8,311 nucleotides of DNA from an uncultured Verrucomicrobiota bacterium. Lineage in GTDB: Bacteria; Verrucomicrobiota; Verrucomicrobiae; Opitutales; Opitutaceae. Location of the stretch: contig CAMLNJ010000108.1 in NCBI GenBank assembly GCA_946481225.1, positions 1-8,311 of the forward strand, given 5' to 3'. The notes under the pieces were generated by a model. The model saw nothing but the letters and a program-made list of their open reading frames with translations. It was not told the origin of the DNA and made no database searches. The position numbers were made by a program, and so were the translations under genes. Each line of letters starts with the position of its first letter. The stretch's first letter is position 1. This document shows, one piece after another, positions 1 to 5,932 of the stretch.

Positions 1-837
1 GTGGGCTCCGGTGGCGGCGAGTTGATTGGAAATGAAGTCGACCGCTTCGGTGCTGTGGGTGATGACGCCGTCGGGTTGTTCGCGGGAAATCCAGGCGACG
101 AGTTCCGCGGGCGAGGGCAGACGGGTCGAGGCGATCAGGGGCGGGAGCGGCGCGATGCGGTTTTGCAAGTTTTGCCAGGCGACCGCGGCGTTGAAGGCGT
201 CGGCGGTGCGGATGCGGAAGGTCGCGGTCGATGCGAAGCCGATGCGCGCGCAACCTTTCCGGGAGAGCTGGGCGCAGAGCATCTGGGCGTTTTGGAAGTA
301 GTTCACGCCCACTTGGGGAAACCCGTGGTTGATGACGCTCGGGGAGGACGCGACGACGGAGAATTTGCTCCAGTCGAGCAACTGGCCGACGTCGGAGGGA
401 TAGGTCATCTGGAGCAGGAGCACACCCTCGATGCCGCGGTTGACGAGGGTGCGTTGGAGCTGGCGGTTGAAAAGCGTGGGCGTCTTGAGCCGGAAGAGTT
501 CGAGGCGGTAGCCGAGCTCTTCGGCGCGGGCGCGGGCGCCGAGCCAGGTTTTTTTCAACTCGAGCGTCTCCGAGTCTTCTTCGACGGAGGTGATGGCGGC
601 GAGCGTCGCCATGTAGGCGGGTTTGTGATGACGGCGCAGGTGCTTCATCAGCTTCGCCAACTCCGGGTCGGGACGGTAGCCGAGTTTTTGGGCGATCTTT
701 TTGACCCGGGCGCGGAGCTCTTCGGTGACGAGGGGGCTGTCGCGCAGCGCGCGGGAAACGGTCATGACGCTCACGTCGGCGGCGGAGGCGATCTGCCGCA
801 TCGTGGGGCGATGCTCAGGGGTGGCGGGCTCGCTCAT
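1..837 (-). CDS. LacI-family transcriptional regulator (C-terminus cut by window edge)
   Basis: DNA-binding repressor or activator of the LacI/GalR family, which typically senses a sugar-like ligand. The ATG at 835-837 opens 279 codons that run off the left edge, so roughly the last 60-70 residues of a usual 340-residue protein are missing. The N-terminal helix-turn-helix is clear at residues 13-32 (MRQIASAADVSVMTVSRALR). It is followed by YRPDPELAKLMKHLRR at 54-69, where a canonical LacI hinge would read like 'PNxxAR'. The rest is the periplasmic-binding-protein-like effector core, with stretches such as GIEGVLLLQMTYPS and GCARIGFAST. No Shine-Dalgarno sequence is seen, because a 15-bp dyad occupies the bases just before the ATG. 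The next upstream gene on the same strand is the large secreted propeller protein, 207 nt away, so regulation of polysaccharide use is a reasonable inference. The ligand is unknown. Confidence 0.93.
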   Translation of the reverse strand, partial: MSEPATPEHRPTMRQIASAADVSVMTVSRALRDSPLVTEELRARVKKIAQKLGYRPDPELAKLMKHLRRHHKPAYMATLAAITSVEEDSETLELKKTWLGARARAEELGYRLELFRLKTPTLFNRQLQRTLVNRGIEGVLLLQMTYPSDVGQLLDWSKFSVVASSPSVINHGFPQVGVNYFQNAQMLCAQLSRKGCARIGFASTATFRIRTADAFNAAVAWQNLQNRIAPLPPLIASTRLPSPAELVAWISREQPDGVITHSTEAVDFISNQLAATGAH

Positions 838-852
838 CTGTTATGGTAACAG
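838..852 (-). promoter_or_regulatory. Perfect dyad abutting the LacI-type start codon (candidate operator)
   Basis: CTGTTA-TGG-TAACAG is a perfect inverted repeat with 6-bp arms and a 3-bp centre. It lies directly against the regulator's ATG at 837. LacI-family proteins bind dyads of about this size and often control their own gene, so this is a candidate autoregulatory operator. The centre is TGG rather than the central CpG of classical LacI/PurR operators. Binding by this protein is inferred only. Confidence 0.5.
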
Positions 853-895
853 GAGGCGAAGCGACTTTTGGGGCGAGGCAAATTCCGAGGGAGGG

Positions 896-940
896 GGCCT
901 TATGCCAATCATCCTTCCTTTCCAAACCTTGGCATAGGCC
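896..940. repeat. Stem-loop with 8-bp core arms (TATGCCAA/TTGGCATA)
   Basis: TATGCCAA (901-908) is perfectly inverted as TTGGCATA (929-936) around a 20-nt loop. GGCC on both outer flanks (896-899 and 937-940) extends the stem to 12 bp with a single bulged T at 900. It sits between the REPIN-like pair and the regulator's start, within the regulator's likely leader or promoter. No T-run follows on either strand, so it is not a clear intrinsic terminator. It could be a second protein-binding dyad or leader structure. Confidence 0.4.
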
Positions 941-959
941 GCTCTGATGTAGGCTAGGT

Positions 960-1030
960 GTAGGCCAGACCGCTGGTCTGGATGTCGTGGCCCGGTTTTT
1001 TCAAGCCGCCCGACCAGCGGTCGGGCCTAC
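960..1030. repeat. REPIN-like element: two inverted GTAG-headed REP hairpins
   Basis: Arm 1 (960-981) and arm 2 (1009-1030) are inverted copies of a 22-nt unit that agree at 20 of 22 positions, separated by 27 nt. Each arm also folds by itself with 7-bp perfect stems: CCAGACC-GCT-GGTCTGG (965-981) and CCCGACC-AGC-GGTCGGG (1009-1025). Each hairpin has GTAG outside it, at 960-963 on the plus strand and as CTAC at 1027-1030. A GTAG head before a hairpin, with two units in inverted orientation, is the REPIN layout mobilised by RAYT (TnpA-REP) tyrosine transposases. The element lies just downstream of the stop codon of the large secreted protein. No transposase is in the window, so it would depend on a gene elsewhere. 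Confidence 0.7.
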
Positions 1031-1044
1031 AGGAAGACGCGCGC

Positions 1045-4000
1045 TCAGGGCAACTGGACGCGGATGCGGTAGAAGGCGGCGGGGGCGGGCTTGGCGGGGT
1101 CGGTGAAGGTGATGAGCGCGTCGGCGGCCAGCGGGCCTTGGGTGTCGAGGACGGTCCAGCCGGCGGACTCGAGGGTGGTGGAGCGTTCGAGCACGTAGGT
1201 GCGGCCGCTCTTGCCGGCGACGACGAGTTGGAAGCCGGCGCCGTCGGGCGTGAGTCCGGAGCTTTGGATTTCGAGGAAGTCCGCGGTGTCGTTGGGGTCG
1301 GTGGCGGCGGTGTATTCTTGCGCGTTGGTCCAGCCGTCGGCGTCGGGGTCGTCGAGGCCGGTCTGGCTCGTGGTGTCGCCGAAGCGAACGGTTTCCCAGG
1401 CGTCGGGGAGGGAGTCGCCGTCGACGTCGGTCGGAGTCGAGGCGGCGAGGGCGGGGTCGGAGCCGGCGCTTTCCTCGGTTTCGTTGTCGGCGTTGTCGCC
1501 GTCGGGGTCGGCGGAGCCGGTTTGGGCGAGGTTGCCGAACTTGGCCGTTTCCCAGGAGTCGAGGAGACCGTCGGAGTCGGTGTCGTCGGCCGAGGGGGCG
1601 ACGGAGAATTCGATGACGTGGAGCGGAGTGCCGACGGCGGAGGTGACGGTGCTGTCCTCCTGGATGAAGACGGAGAGGATGTTGTCGGATTCGAGGCGGC
1701 TCTGGTCGAAGGCGGGTTCGCCGTTGAACTTGGTGGTCGAGGTGTGGATGACCTCCCAGTCGGTGTAGGCGGAGTCCTTCGAGGCGGTGGCGATGGCGAG
1801 GTAGCCGGCGCGGTAGCCGGGGAAGACCTGGCTGCGATCGGCGTAGGTGAGGAAGACGGCGTAGAGGTTGCCGGCGGCGTCGTAGCCGAGGCGGGGGCGG
1901 GAGCCGACGGGGGCGATCTCGGGCGGGATGCGGCGGCGCGACCAGCGGGTGTCCGAGGAGTCGCGGAAGTAGTGGTAGTAGGCGGAGGCGTTGATGGAGT
2001 AGGCGGCGGTGGTGATGTTGGGATACTCGTAGCCCGGATCGTCGCGGCGGTGGAGCGTGAGCATGTGCACGGTGCCGCTGGGGTCGACGCACTGGGTCTG
2101 CTGGTTGATGAGCAGCTGCTGCATGTCGAGGCGCTTGGTCAGGGTGCCGGGCGAGGTGAGGCCGATGCGCTGGCCGAGGCTGGTGTCGGCGATGAGGTCG
2201 CCAGCGTTATTGCGCCAGGTGCGGCCGAGGTCGGCGCTGGAGGCGTAGCAGAGGTCGTGGTTGGCGGTGCCGGCGCCTTCGCGGTAGGTCCAGGTGATGT
2301 GGAGCTTGCCGTCGGGGCCGAAGTCGAGGCCGTTGAGGTAGGCGTTGCGGTTGCTGTCGGTGTAGCTGCCCTCGGTGTAGGTGCCGGTGCGGGTGTCGAA
2401 CTGGATCGGCGCGTTCCAGGCGCCGGTGGCGGGGTCGTAGGTGCTGAGGAAATTGTCGCCGTCGCCCGAGCCGCCGTAGCGCCACTGGAAGACGAGGCCG
2501 CCGCCGGGCGCGGCGATGAAGAGCGGGTAGGTGACGACCGTCACGGTCTGGCCGGAGGTGACGAGCCAGTTTTGCTCGGCGTTGAACATGCCGGTTCCCC
2601 ACGCGGCTTTGTTGGTGGTGCAGAGGCCGGCCACGGAGCGGCGGTAGCGGAGGTTGTGGCCGTGGTGGTCCCACGACATGTGGAGGGTGCCGTCGGCGGC
2701 GCAGATGCCGAAGGAGATGACGTTGTGGGCGTCGCCGTTGACGCCGTTGGCGAAGGTCGAGCCGGTGTTGACGACCTCCCAGGCGCCGACGGAGGCGCCG
2801 GAGACGGTGCGGCGGGCCATGAAGACGGTCAGGGTCGTGTTGTCATACCAGGCGGTGTATTGGTAGCCGTCGAAGCTGAGGAGGATCTCCTGCTGGTAGG
2901 AGATGCCGTTGATGGCGCGGCCGTAGGTGGCGTTGCTGGCGAAGAGGCGGGCGTTGGTGCTGACGGACGTGTCGGCGAGGAAGGTGGCGCGCGGGGATTT
3001 CCAGGCGGGGCGGGAGGAGGCGGAGGAGGGGGAGGTGCCGGCGCGGTGTTCGGCGAGGTTGTTGTAGCCGTCGCCGTCGACGTCATCGAAGCCGGACTGG
3101 GAGAGCGTGCCGAGGCGGGCGTTTTCCCAGGCGTCGGGGAGGCCGTCGCCGTCGGTGTCGGCCGGGGTGGACCAGGCGTCGGCGGGGTCGCTGCCGGCGG
3201 TGTATTCCTGGAGGTAGGTGGAGCCGTCGCCGTCGGAATCGGTGCCGGCGTCGGGGAAGGAGGTGGCGGAGAGGGGATCGGTGCCGCCGGTCTCTTCCTG
3301 CTCATTGGTGGCGGGGTCGTTGTCGGGATTGCCGGAGCCGGTCTGGGCGGCGATGGAGCCGAAGTGGGCGATCTCCCACGTGTCGTCGAGGCCGTCGAGG
3401 TCGGTGTCGTTGGGGTCGGTGAAGAAGAAGGCCTGGGCGGAGCGGGCGACGCTGGAGACGCGGACCTCGTCGATCTTGGCCTGGATGCCTTCGCCGCCGG
3501 CGGCGCGGTTTTCGTTGCCGATGATCAGGGGGCCGGTGATGGAGCCGGCGCCGGTGAGGGAGAGCGCCTGGTCGGAGCCGATCTGGTTGGCGGAGCCGGC
3601 GCCGGAATCGAGGCGGGTCCAGTAGAAGCGGCAGTTGGCGCCGTCGTAGACGAAGGCGGCGTGGAACCATGCGCCGGCGGCGATGGCGTGCGTGCCGGTG
3701 GTGGGGATGGCGGCGAGTTTTTGCGCGCCGCTCACGCCGATCATGTTGAACTCGAGCTGGCCCGAGGAGTTGATGCGGAACTGGAAGCCGCGGGTGGCGG
3801 CGCCGGAGTCGGTGGAGAGGATCTCGCGGTTGCCGGCGAGGGCGTTGGGCGAGACGAGGGCTTCGAGCGTGAAGGGGTTGGTTCCGCCGATGCCGAGCGA
3901 GGACATGGCGATGGCGTCGGTGGTCTCGCCGTTGTAGGTCGAGTTGCCGTTGCCGTCGTAGGCGAGGCCGAGGTTGGTGGCGGTGCCGAGGTCGGCGCAC

Positions 4001-4260
4001 TTGCCGAAGCCGGAGTAGGCGGTCGCGCCGAGGAGAGTGGTGTTGGCGGAGCCGGTGGAGCTGCCGAGGGTCCAGCCGTAGACGTTGTTTTTGCCCGCGA
4101 CGGCATTGGCGGCGACGCCGCCGGAGGTCTCGTCGAGGTGGAAGAGGAGGACGGTGTCGGCGTCCGGCGAGTAGGGAGCGGGGGCGGCTTGGAGGAGACC
4201 GGCGCCGGTTCCGGCCGCGAGGCAGGCGAGCGAGAGCAGGGACGAGAGGGGAAGGTGCAT
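1045..4260 (-). CDS. Secreted LamG / TSP3-repeat / BNR_4-type beta-propeller protein, lyase-like
   Basis: A 1071-residue exported protein. From the ATG at 4258-4260 it starts with a signal peptide (LSSLLSLACLAAGTGAGLLQA). Longer starts at 4320 and 4332 add 20-24 residues with no better ribosome site, though their Arg residues could extend the n-region. Residues about 30-280 form a LamG/concanavalin-like domain. Residues 285-416 are Asp-rich TSP3-like calcium-binding repeats (TDGDGLPDAWE type). Residues about 420-890 are a BNR_4-type beta-propeller with DAHN...GTLHMSWDHHG, TYPLFIAAPGGGLVFQWRYG and RNAYLNGL motifs. Two more TSP3-like units follow at 893-996, then a C-terminal beta-domain ending FYRIRVQLP, common in Verrucomicrobia. 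His512, His532/533, Tyr578, Arg594 and Tyr641 fit the catalytic set of ulvan-lyase-like propellers (PL24/PL25) as I recall it. Polysaccharide cleavage is therefore likely but unproven. Substrate binding by the LamG domain is inferred. The next gene on this strand is a LacI-type regulator. Confidence 0.88.
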   Translation of the reverse strand: MHLPLSSLLSLACLAAGTGAGLLQAAPAPYSPDADTVLLFHLDETSGGVAANAVAGKNNVYGWTLGSSTGSANTTLLGATAYSGFGKCADLGTATNLGLAYDGNGNSTYNGETTDAIAMSSLGIGGTNPFTLEALVSPNALAGNREILSTDSGAATRGFQFRINSSGQLEFNMIGVSGAQKLAAIPTTGTHAIAAGAWFHAAFVYDGANCRFYWTRLDSGAGSANQIGSDQALSLTGAGSITGPLIIGNENRAAGGEGIQAKIDEVRVSSVARSAQAFFFTDPNDTDLDGLDDTWEIAHFGSIAAQTGSGNPDNDPATNEQEETGGTDPLSATSFPDAGTDSDGDGSTYLQEYTAGSDPADAWSTPADTDGDGLPDAWENARLGTLSQSGFDDVDGDGYNNLAEHRAGTSPSSASSRPAWKSPRATFLADTSVSTNARLFASNATYGRAINGISYQQEILLSFDGYQYTAWYDNTTLTVFMARRTVSGASVGAWEVVNTGSTFANGVNGDAHNVISFGICAADGTLHMSWDHHGHNLRYRRSVAGLCTTNKAAWGTGMFNAEQNWLVTSGQTVTVVTYPLFIAAPGGGLVFQWRYGGSGDGDNFLSTYDPATGAWNAPIQFDTRTGTYTEGSYTDSNRNAYLNGLDFGPDGKLHITWTYREGAGTANHDLCYASSADLGRTWRNNAGDLIADTSLGQRIGLTSPGTLTKRLDMQQLLINQQTQCVDPSGTVHMLTLHRRDDPGYEYPNITTAAYSINASAYYHYFRDSSDTRWSRRRIPPEIAPVGSRPRLGYDAAGNLYAVFLTYADRSQVFPGYRAGYLAIATASKDSAYTDWEVIHTSTTKFNGEPAFDQSRLESDNILSVFIQEDSTVTSAVGTPLHVIEFSVAPSADDTDSDGLLDSWETAKFGNLAQTGSADPDGDNADNETEESAGSDPALAASTPTDVDGDSLPDAWETVRFGDTTSQTGLDDPDADGWTNAQEYTAATDPNDTADFLEIQSSGLTPDGAGFQLVVAGKSGRTYVLERSTTLESAGWTVLDTQGPLAADALITFTDPAKPAPAAFYRIRVQLP

Positions 4261-4599
4261 TTCGGCGGGAACGGGGCCGGAGGCGCGGGCGCGGTCCGGC
4301 GTTGGAATTCGGGGGAACATCCAAGCTGACATACCGCGCGGGGAGGGTTGAGGAGGAAACCGACGTAGGCCTTTTTAGCGTATAGCGAGCATGACCTCGC
4401 GTTTCATGACGCGCCTCGAAACGCCACCAACGCCTTCGCCCGGGTTGCAATTTGCAGGCGGGGGAGGGCGTGGAAACGACGGCGAGAGGCGGTCGGCCGG
4501 GACTTATGTGCTTGCTACGAGCGACTTGAGGATCAGGGCCCCGGATGGGCACGCCGTTTGCCCCGGGAGTGGTGGCGTAACCCGAACCCCGCCGCACCC
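4261..4599. other. Divergent intergenic region between the propeller gene and the thiamine-binding gene
   Basis: No convincing gene is seen here. The region must hold promoters for both flanking genes, which point away from each other. Visible small elements are an 11-bp dyad TGCAA-T-TTGCA (4446-4456), two CATGAC copies 15 nt apart (4390-4395 and 4405-4410), and the weak minus-strand promoter match listed separately. No good Shine-Dalgarno sequence is seen before either start. Confidence 0.5.
4379..4407 (-). promoter_or_regulatory. Possible sigma-70-like promoter for the propeller gene
   Basis: Read on the minus strand, ATGAAA (4402-4407) and TATACG (4379-4384) are 17 bp apart. Each matches the -35 or -10 consensus at four of six positions. 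Transcription would start near 4372, about 110 nt before the preferred ATG. This is a weak match in a phylum whose promoters are poorly described, so it is a guess. Confidence 0.25.
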
Positions 4600-4986
4600 A
4601 TGCTCGCCGATCTTGCCGTCATTCCCGTCGGACACGGGGCGCACACCAGCGATGTGCTCTCCGAGATTCTCAAAGCCATCAAGGCCTCCGGCCTGCCCTA
4701 TCAGCTCACGCCGACCTCGACTTGCATCGAGGGCGGCTGGGACGAGGTCATGGCATTGGTGAAGCATTGCCGCTCGATCGCGCGCGGCGCCGCGCCCCAT
4801 GTCATCACGCTGCTGCGCATCGAGGACGATCTGGAGCAGCGATCGGGAAAACTCGTCGCAAACGTGGAGTCGGTGGAGGAAGAGGCGGGCGAGCACTTCG
4901 CCACATCGCCGGAAGCGGCGGAGGCGGAAGGCGACGCCAAACCGGGCGAAGGCATTCGCGACACGCGGCCGGAAAACGCGAGGTAG
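4600..4986 (+). CDS. MTH1187-family thiamine-binding protein (DUF77)
   Basis: A 128-residue cytoplasmic protein of the MTH1187/YkoF-like thiamine-binding family, small ferredoxin-like proteins thought to bind thiamine or its precursors. Diagnostic stretches are MLADLAVIPVGHG at the N-terminus, ASGLPYQLTPTSTCIEGGWDEVMALVKHC at 29-57, and the closing helix GKLVANVESVEEEAG. The family core of about 95-100 residues is complete. It is followed by a hydrophilic, low-complexity tail (98-128, Glu/Ala/Pro-rich) that the family usually lacks. The ATG at 4600 is chosen because the family starts exactly at 'ML[A]xxxxIPxG'. A TTG at 4558 would add 14 residues with no homologous look. No clear Shine-Dalgarno sequence is seen. 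The gene stands alone, 394 nt before the heat-shock gene, and no thiamine transporter or riboswitch is visible nearby. Confidence 0.88.
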   Translation: MLADLAVIPVGHGAHTSDVLSEILKAIKASGLPYQLTPTSTCIEGGWDEVMALVKHCRSIARGAAPHVITLLRIEDDLEQRSGKLVANVESVEEEAGEHFATSPEAAEAEGDAKPGEGIRDTRPENAR

Positions 4987-5129
4987 GCGGCATCGCGTTC
5001 ATCACGCCGCGTCGGGCAGGGCGGCGTCGGGCCTTATTGTTTGCTTGGTCCGGGGTGCTTGCCGAAAAGCGAGCAACGGCCATCGTCCGCGTCGTCGGGT
5101 TTGGCGGCACGTGATCTCAAGCGATCGCC

Positions 5130-5153
5130 GTTATCACAGAAATCCGTGATAAC
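5130..5153. promoter_or_regulatory. Perfect 8-bp inverted repeat (GTTATCAC-N8-GTGATAAC)
   Basis: Perfect arms GTTATCAC (5130-5137) and GTGATAAC (5146-5153) flank an 8-nt centre. A further GTGAT lies at 5111-5115. The size and spacing suit a dimeric repressor or activator. It could also fold as a weak hairpin at the end of the thiamine-binding transcript, but no T-run follows. It does not match CIRCE. The regulator is unknown. Confidence 0.45.
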
Positions 5154-5200
5154 CCCGTGCGGGGCGAAGCCCTAGTCTTTGCCCTGCCGTTCGTCGGACG

Positions 5201-5224
5201 CATGGGTCGAGTCGACCGCCCATG
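5201..5224. repeat. Bulged palindrome upstream of hsp20
   Basis: GGTCGA-G-TCGACC (5205-5217) is a perfect 6-bp-arm palindrome. It is enclosed by CATG on both sides (5201-5204 and 5221-5224), with a 3-nt bulge (5218-5220). It lies about 20 nt upstream of a possible -10 box, where a regulator of hsp20 could act. Function is inferred from position only. Confidence 0.3.
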
Positions 5225-5339
5225 GAAATGCGCGCGAAAGTCGGATAATTTCCAACATGTTGCTCGGAACCGGCGCACGTCGTCCCCCGTGGATCGATTC
5301 TGAGGTTCTGGCGTCGCGGCGCGAGGCGGGCGACGGAGA

Positions 5340-5364
5340 CGCCAAATCACATCCCGCCAAATCA
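5340..5364 (+). repeat. 10-nt direct repeat CGCCAAATCA in the hsp20 leader
   Basis: CGCCAAATCA occurs at 5340-5349 and again at 5355-5364, a 15-nt period, ending five bases before the ribosome site. The first copy overlaps the 3' arm of the leader stem. It may be a tandem protein- or RNA-binding site, or a chance duplication. Confidence 0.4.
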
Positions 5365-5368
5365 AAAT

Positions 5369-5372
5369 AGGA
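5369..5372 (+). promoter_or_regulatory. Ribosome binding site of hsp20
   Basis: AGGA lies 8 nt before the ATG at 5381, standard spacing. It is one of the few recognisable Shine-Dalgarno sequences in this window and fixes the hsp20 start. Confidence 0.6.
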
Positions 5373-5380
5373 ATCAACTG

Positions 5381-5836
5381 ATGAACGCTCTCACACAATG
5401 GAACCCGTTTCGCGAACTTGAGGACATGCACAATCGGCTCGCCGGCATCTTCGATCGCTCGCCTTCGTTACGTCGCGATGGAAAACAAGAGGCGATCGCG
5501 GCCGCCGAATGGTCGCCGCTGGTCGATATCACGGAGGACGACAAGAGCTACGACATCAAGGTCGAGTTGCCGGAGATGAGACGAGAGGACATCAAGGTCA
5601 GTGTCGCGAATGGCGTTCTCACCATCTCGGGCGAGCGGAAGCAGCAGACGGAGGAAAAGAACAAGAAGGTCCATCGTGTGGAGCGCTTCTACGGCAGCTT
5701 CATGCGCACCTTCTCTCTGCCCGAAGACGCCTGCCCGGAGCAGGTCGACGCGGCCTATCGCGACGGCGTTCTCGACGTCACGATCCAGAAATCGGAGAAG
5801 GCCAAACCACACCAGGTCGAGGTGAAAGTGCAGTGA
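5381..5836 (+). CDS. hsp20: Hsp20/alpha-crystallin-family small heat-shock protein
   Basis: A 151-residue ATP-independent holdase chaperone that binds unfolding proteins and forms cytoplasmic oligomers. The N-terminal arm (MNALTQWNPFRELEDMHNRLAGIF) is typical of bacterial class A small heat-shock proteins. The alpha-crystallin domain covers about residues 43-143. It carries the hallmark stretches YDIKVELPEMRREDIKVSV, NGVLTISGER, YGSFMRTFSLP and YRDGVLDVTIQKSEKAKP. The short C-terminal tail carries VEVKV, resembling the I/V-x-I/V oligomer motif. The length is normal and the gene intact. The start is fixed by AGGA 8 nt upstream. A same-strand membrane protease gene follows after 96 nt, with a GC-rich stem-loop between them. 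Partial read-through would give lower protease expression. Confidence 0.95.
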   Translation: MNALTQWNPFRELEDMHNRLAGIFDRSPSLRRDGKQEAIAAAEWSPLVDITEDDKSYDIKVELPEMRREDIKVSVANGVLTISGERKQQTEEKNKKVHRVERFYGSFMRTFSLPEDACPEQVDAAYRDGVLDVTIQKSEKAKPHQVEVKVQ

Positions 5837-5853
5837 GCGGCCGATCCCGCCTT

Positions 5854-5890
5854 GGGCTCGGCTCGCTTCTTCATCCCGCCGGCCGAGCCC
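5854..5890 (+). terminator. GC-rich stem-loop after hsp20 (terminator-like, no T-run)
   Basis: GGGCTCGGC (5854-5862) and GCCGAGCCC (5882-5890) form a perfect 9-bp stem with a 19-nt loop, 17 nt after the hsp20 stop. No run of T follows, so it is not a classical intrinsic terminator. It may be a partial terminator or a 3' stabiliser that sets the ratio of hsp20 to the downstream protease message. Confidence 0.4.
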
Positions 5891-5932
5891 TCGAGATTCA
5901 CCGTTATGGGATCGTTCAAAGGGGCCGCTCTC

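Larger units (their letters stand above)
5296..5375 (+). promoter_or_regulatory. Putative structured 5' leader of hsp20
   Basis: TGGCGTC (5309-5315) and GACGCCA (5338-5344) form a perfect 7-bp stem just upstream of the ribosome site. Outside it, GATTCT (5296-5301) can pair with GGAATC (5370-5375), which overlaps the Shine-Dalgarno bases, with one G-U pair. GGTTCT (5304-5309) offers an alternative pairing with two G-U pairs. Small heat-shock genes are known hosts of RNA thermometers (ROSE, fourU). The sequence matches neither class, so a thermosensor role is speculative. Confidence 0.25.
4987..5380 (+). other. 394-nt non-coding region upstream of hsp20, rich in dyads
   Basis: No gene is supported here. 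In order it holds an 8-bp-arm dyad (5130-5153), a small CCCC-GTGC-GGGG hairpin (5153-5164), a bulged palindrome (5201-5224), a possible -10 box GATAAT at 5244-5249 with only a poor TGGAAA upstream, a 7-bp stem (5309-5344), a 10-nt direct repeat (5340-5364), and the hsp20 ribosome site. I see no CIRCE operator and no clear sigma-32-type promoter. The number of dyads before a stress gene suggests dense regulation or leader RNA structure. Confidence 0.55.

Noticed and set aside
1..849. A 282-codon plus-strand frame over the LacI gene
   Set aside because: It is antisense to a clear helix-turn-helix regulator and has no recognisable domain.
1045..1110. PEP-CTERM or other sorting tag at the end of the secreted protein
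   Set aside because: The C-terminus (FYRIRVQLP) has no PEP motif, no closing membrane helix and no Arg cluster.
982..4329. A 1115-codon open frame on the plus strand, antisense to the propeller gene
   Set aside because: Its product is low-complexity Gly/Val/Ala/Glu with no domain. It arises because the high-GC antisense strand of the real gene has few stop codons, while the minus-strand protein has clear domains.
3302..4597. A 431-codon minus-strand frame overlapping the propeller gene
   Set aside because: The product is almost only Arg/Pro/His, typical of a shifted frame in high-GC DNA.
5131..5140. TTATCACAGA resembles a DnaA box (TTATCCACA)
   Set aside because: One base is missing from the 9-mer, there is no cluster of boxes, and no replication genes lie nearby. 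The bases are explained by the dyad.
5179..5370. A 63-codon frame just upstream of hsp20
   Set aside because: It would need a TTG start without a ribosome site, and it runs through dyads and the leader stem.
4987..5380. CIRCE or sigma-32 control of hsp20
   Set aside because: I looked for TTAGCACTC-N9-GAGTGCTAA and for CTTGAA/CCCCAT-type boxes and found neither.
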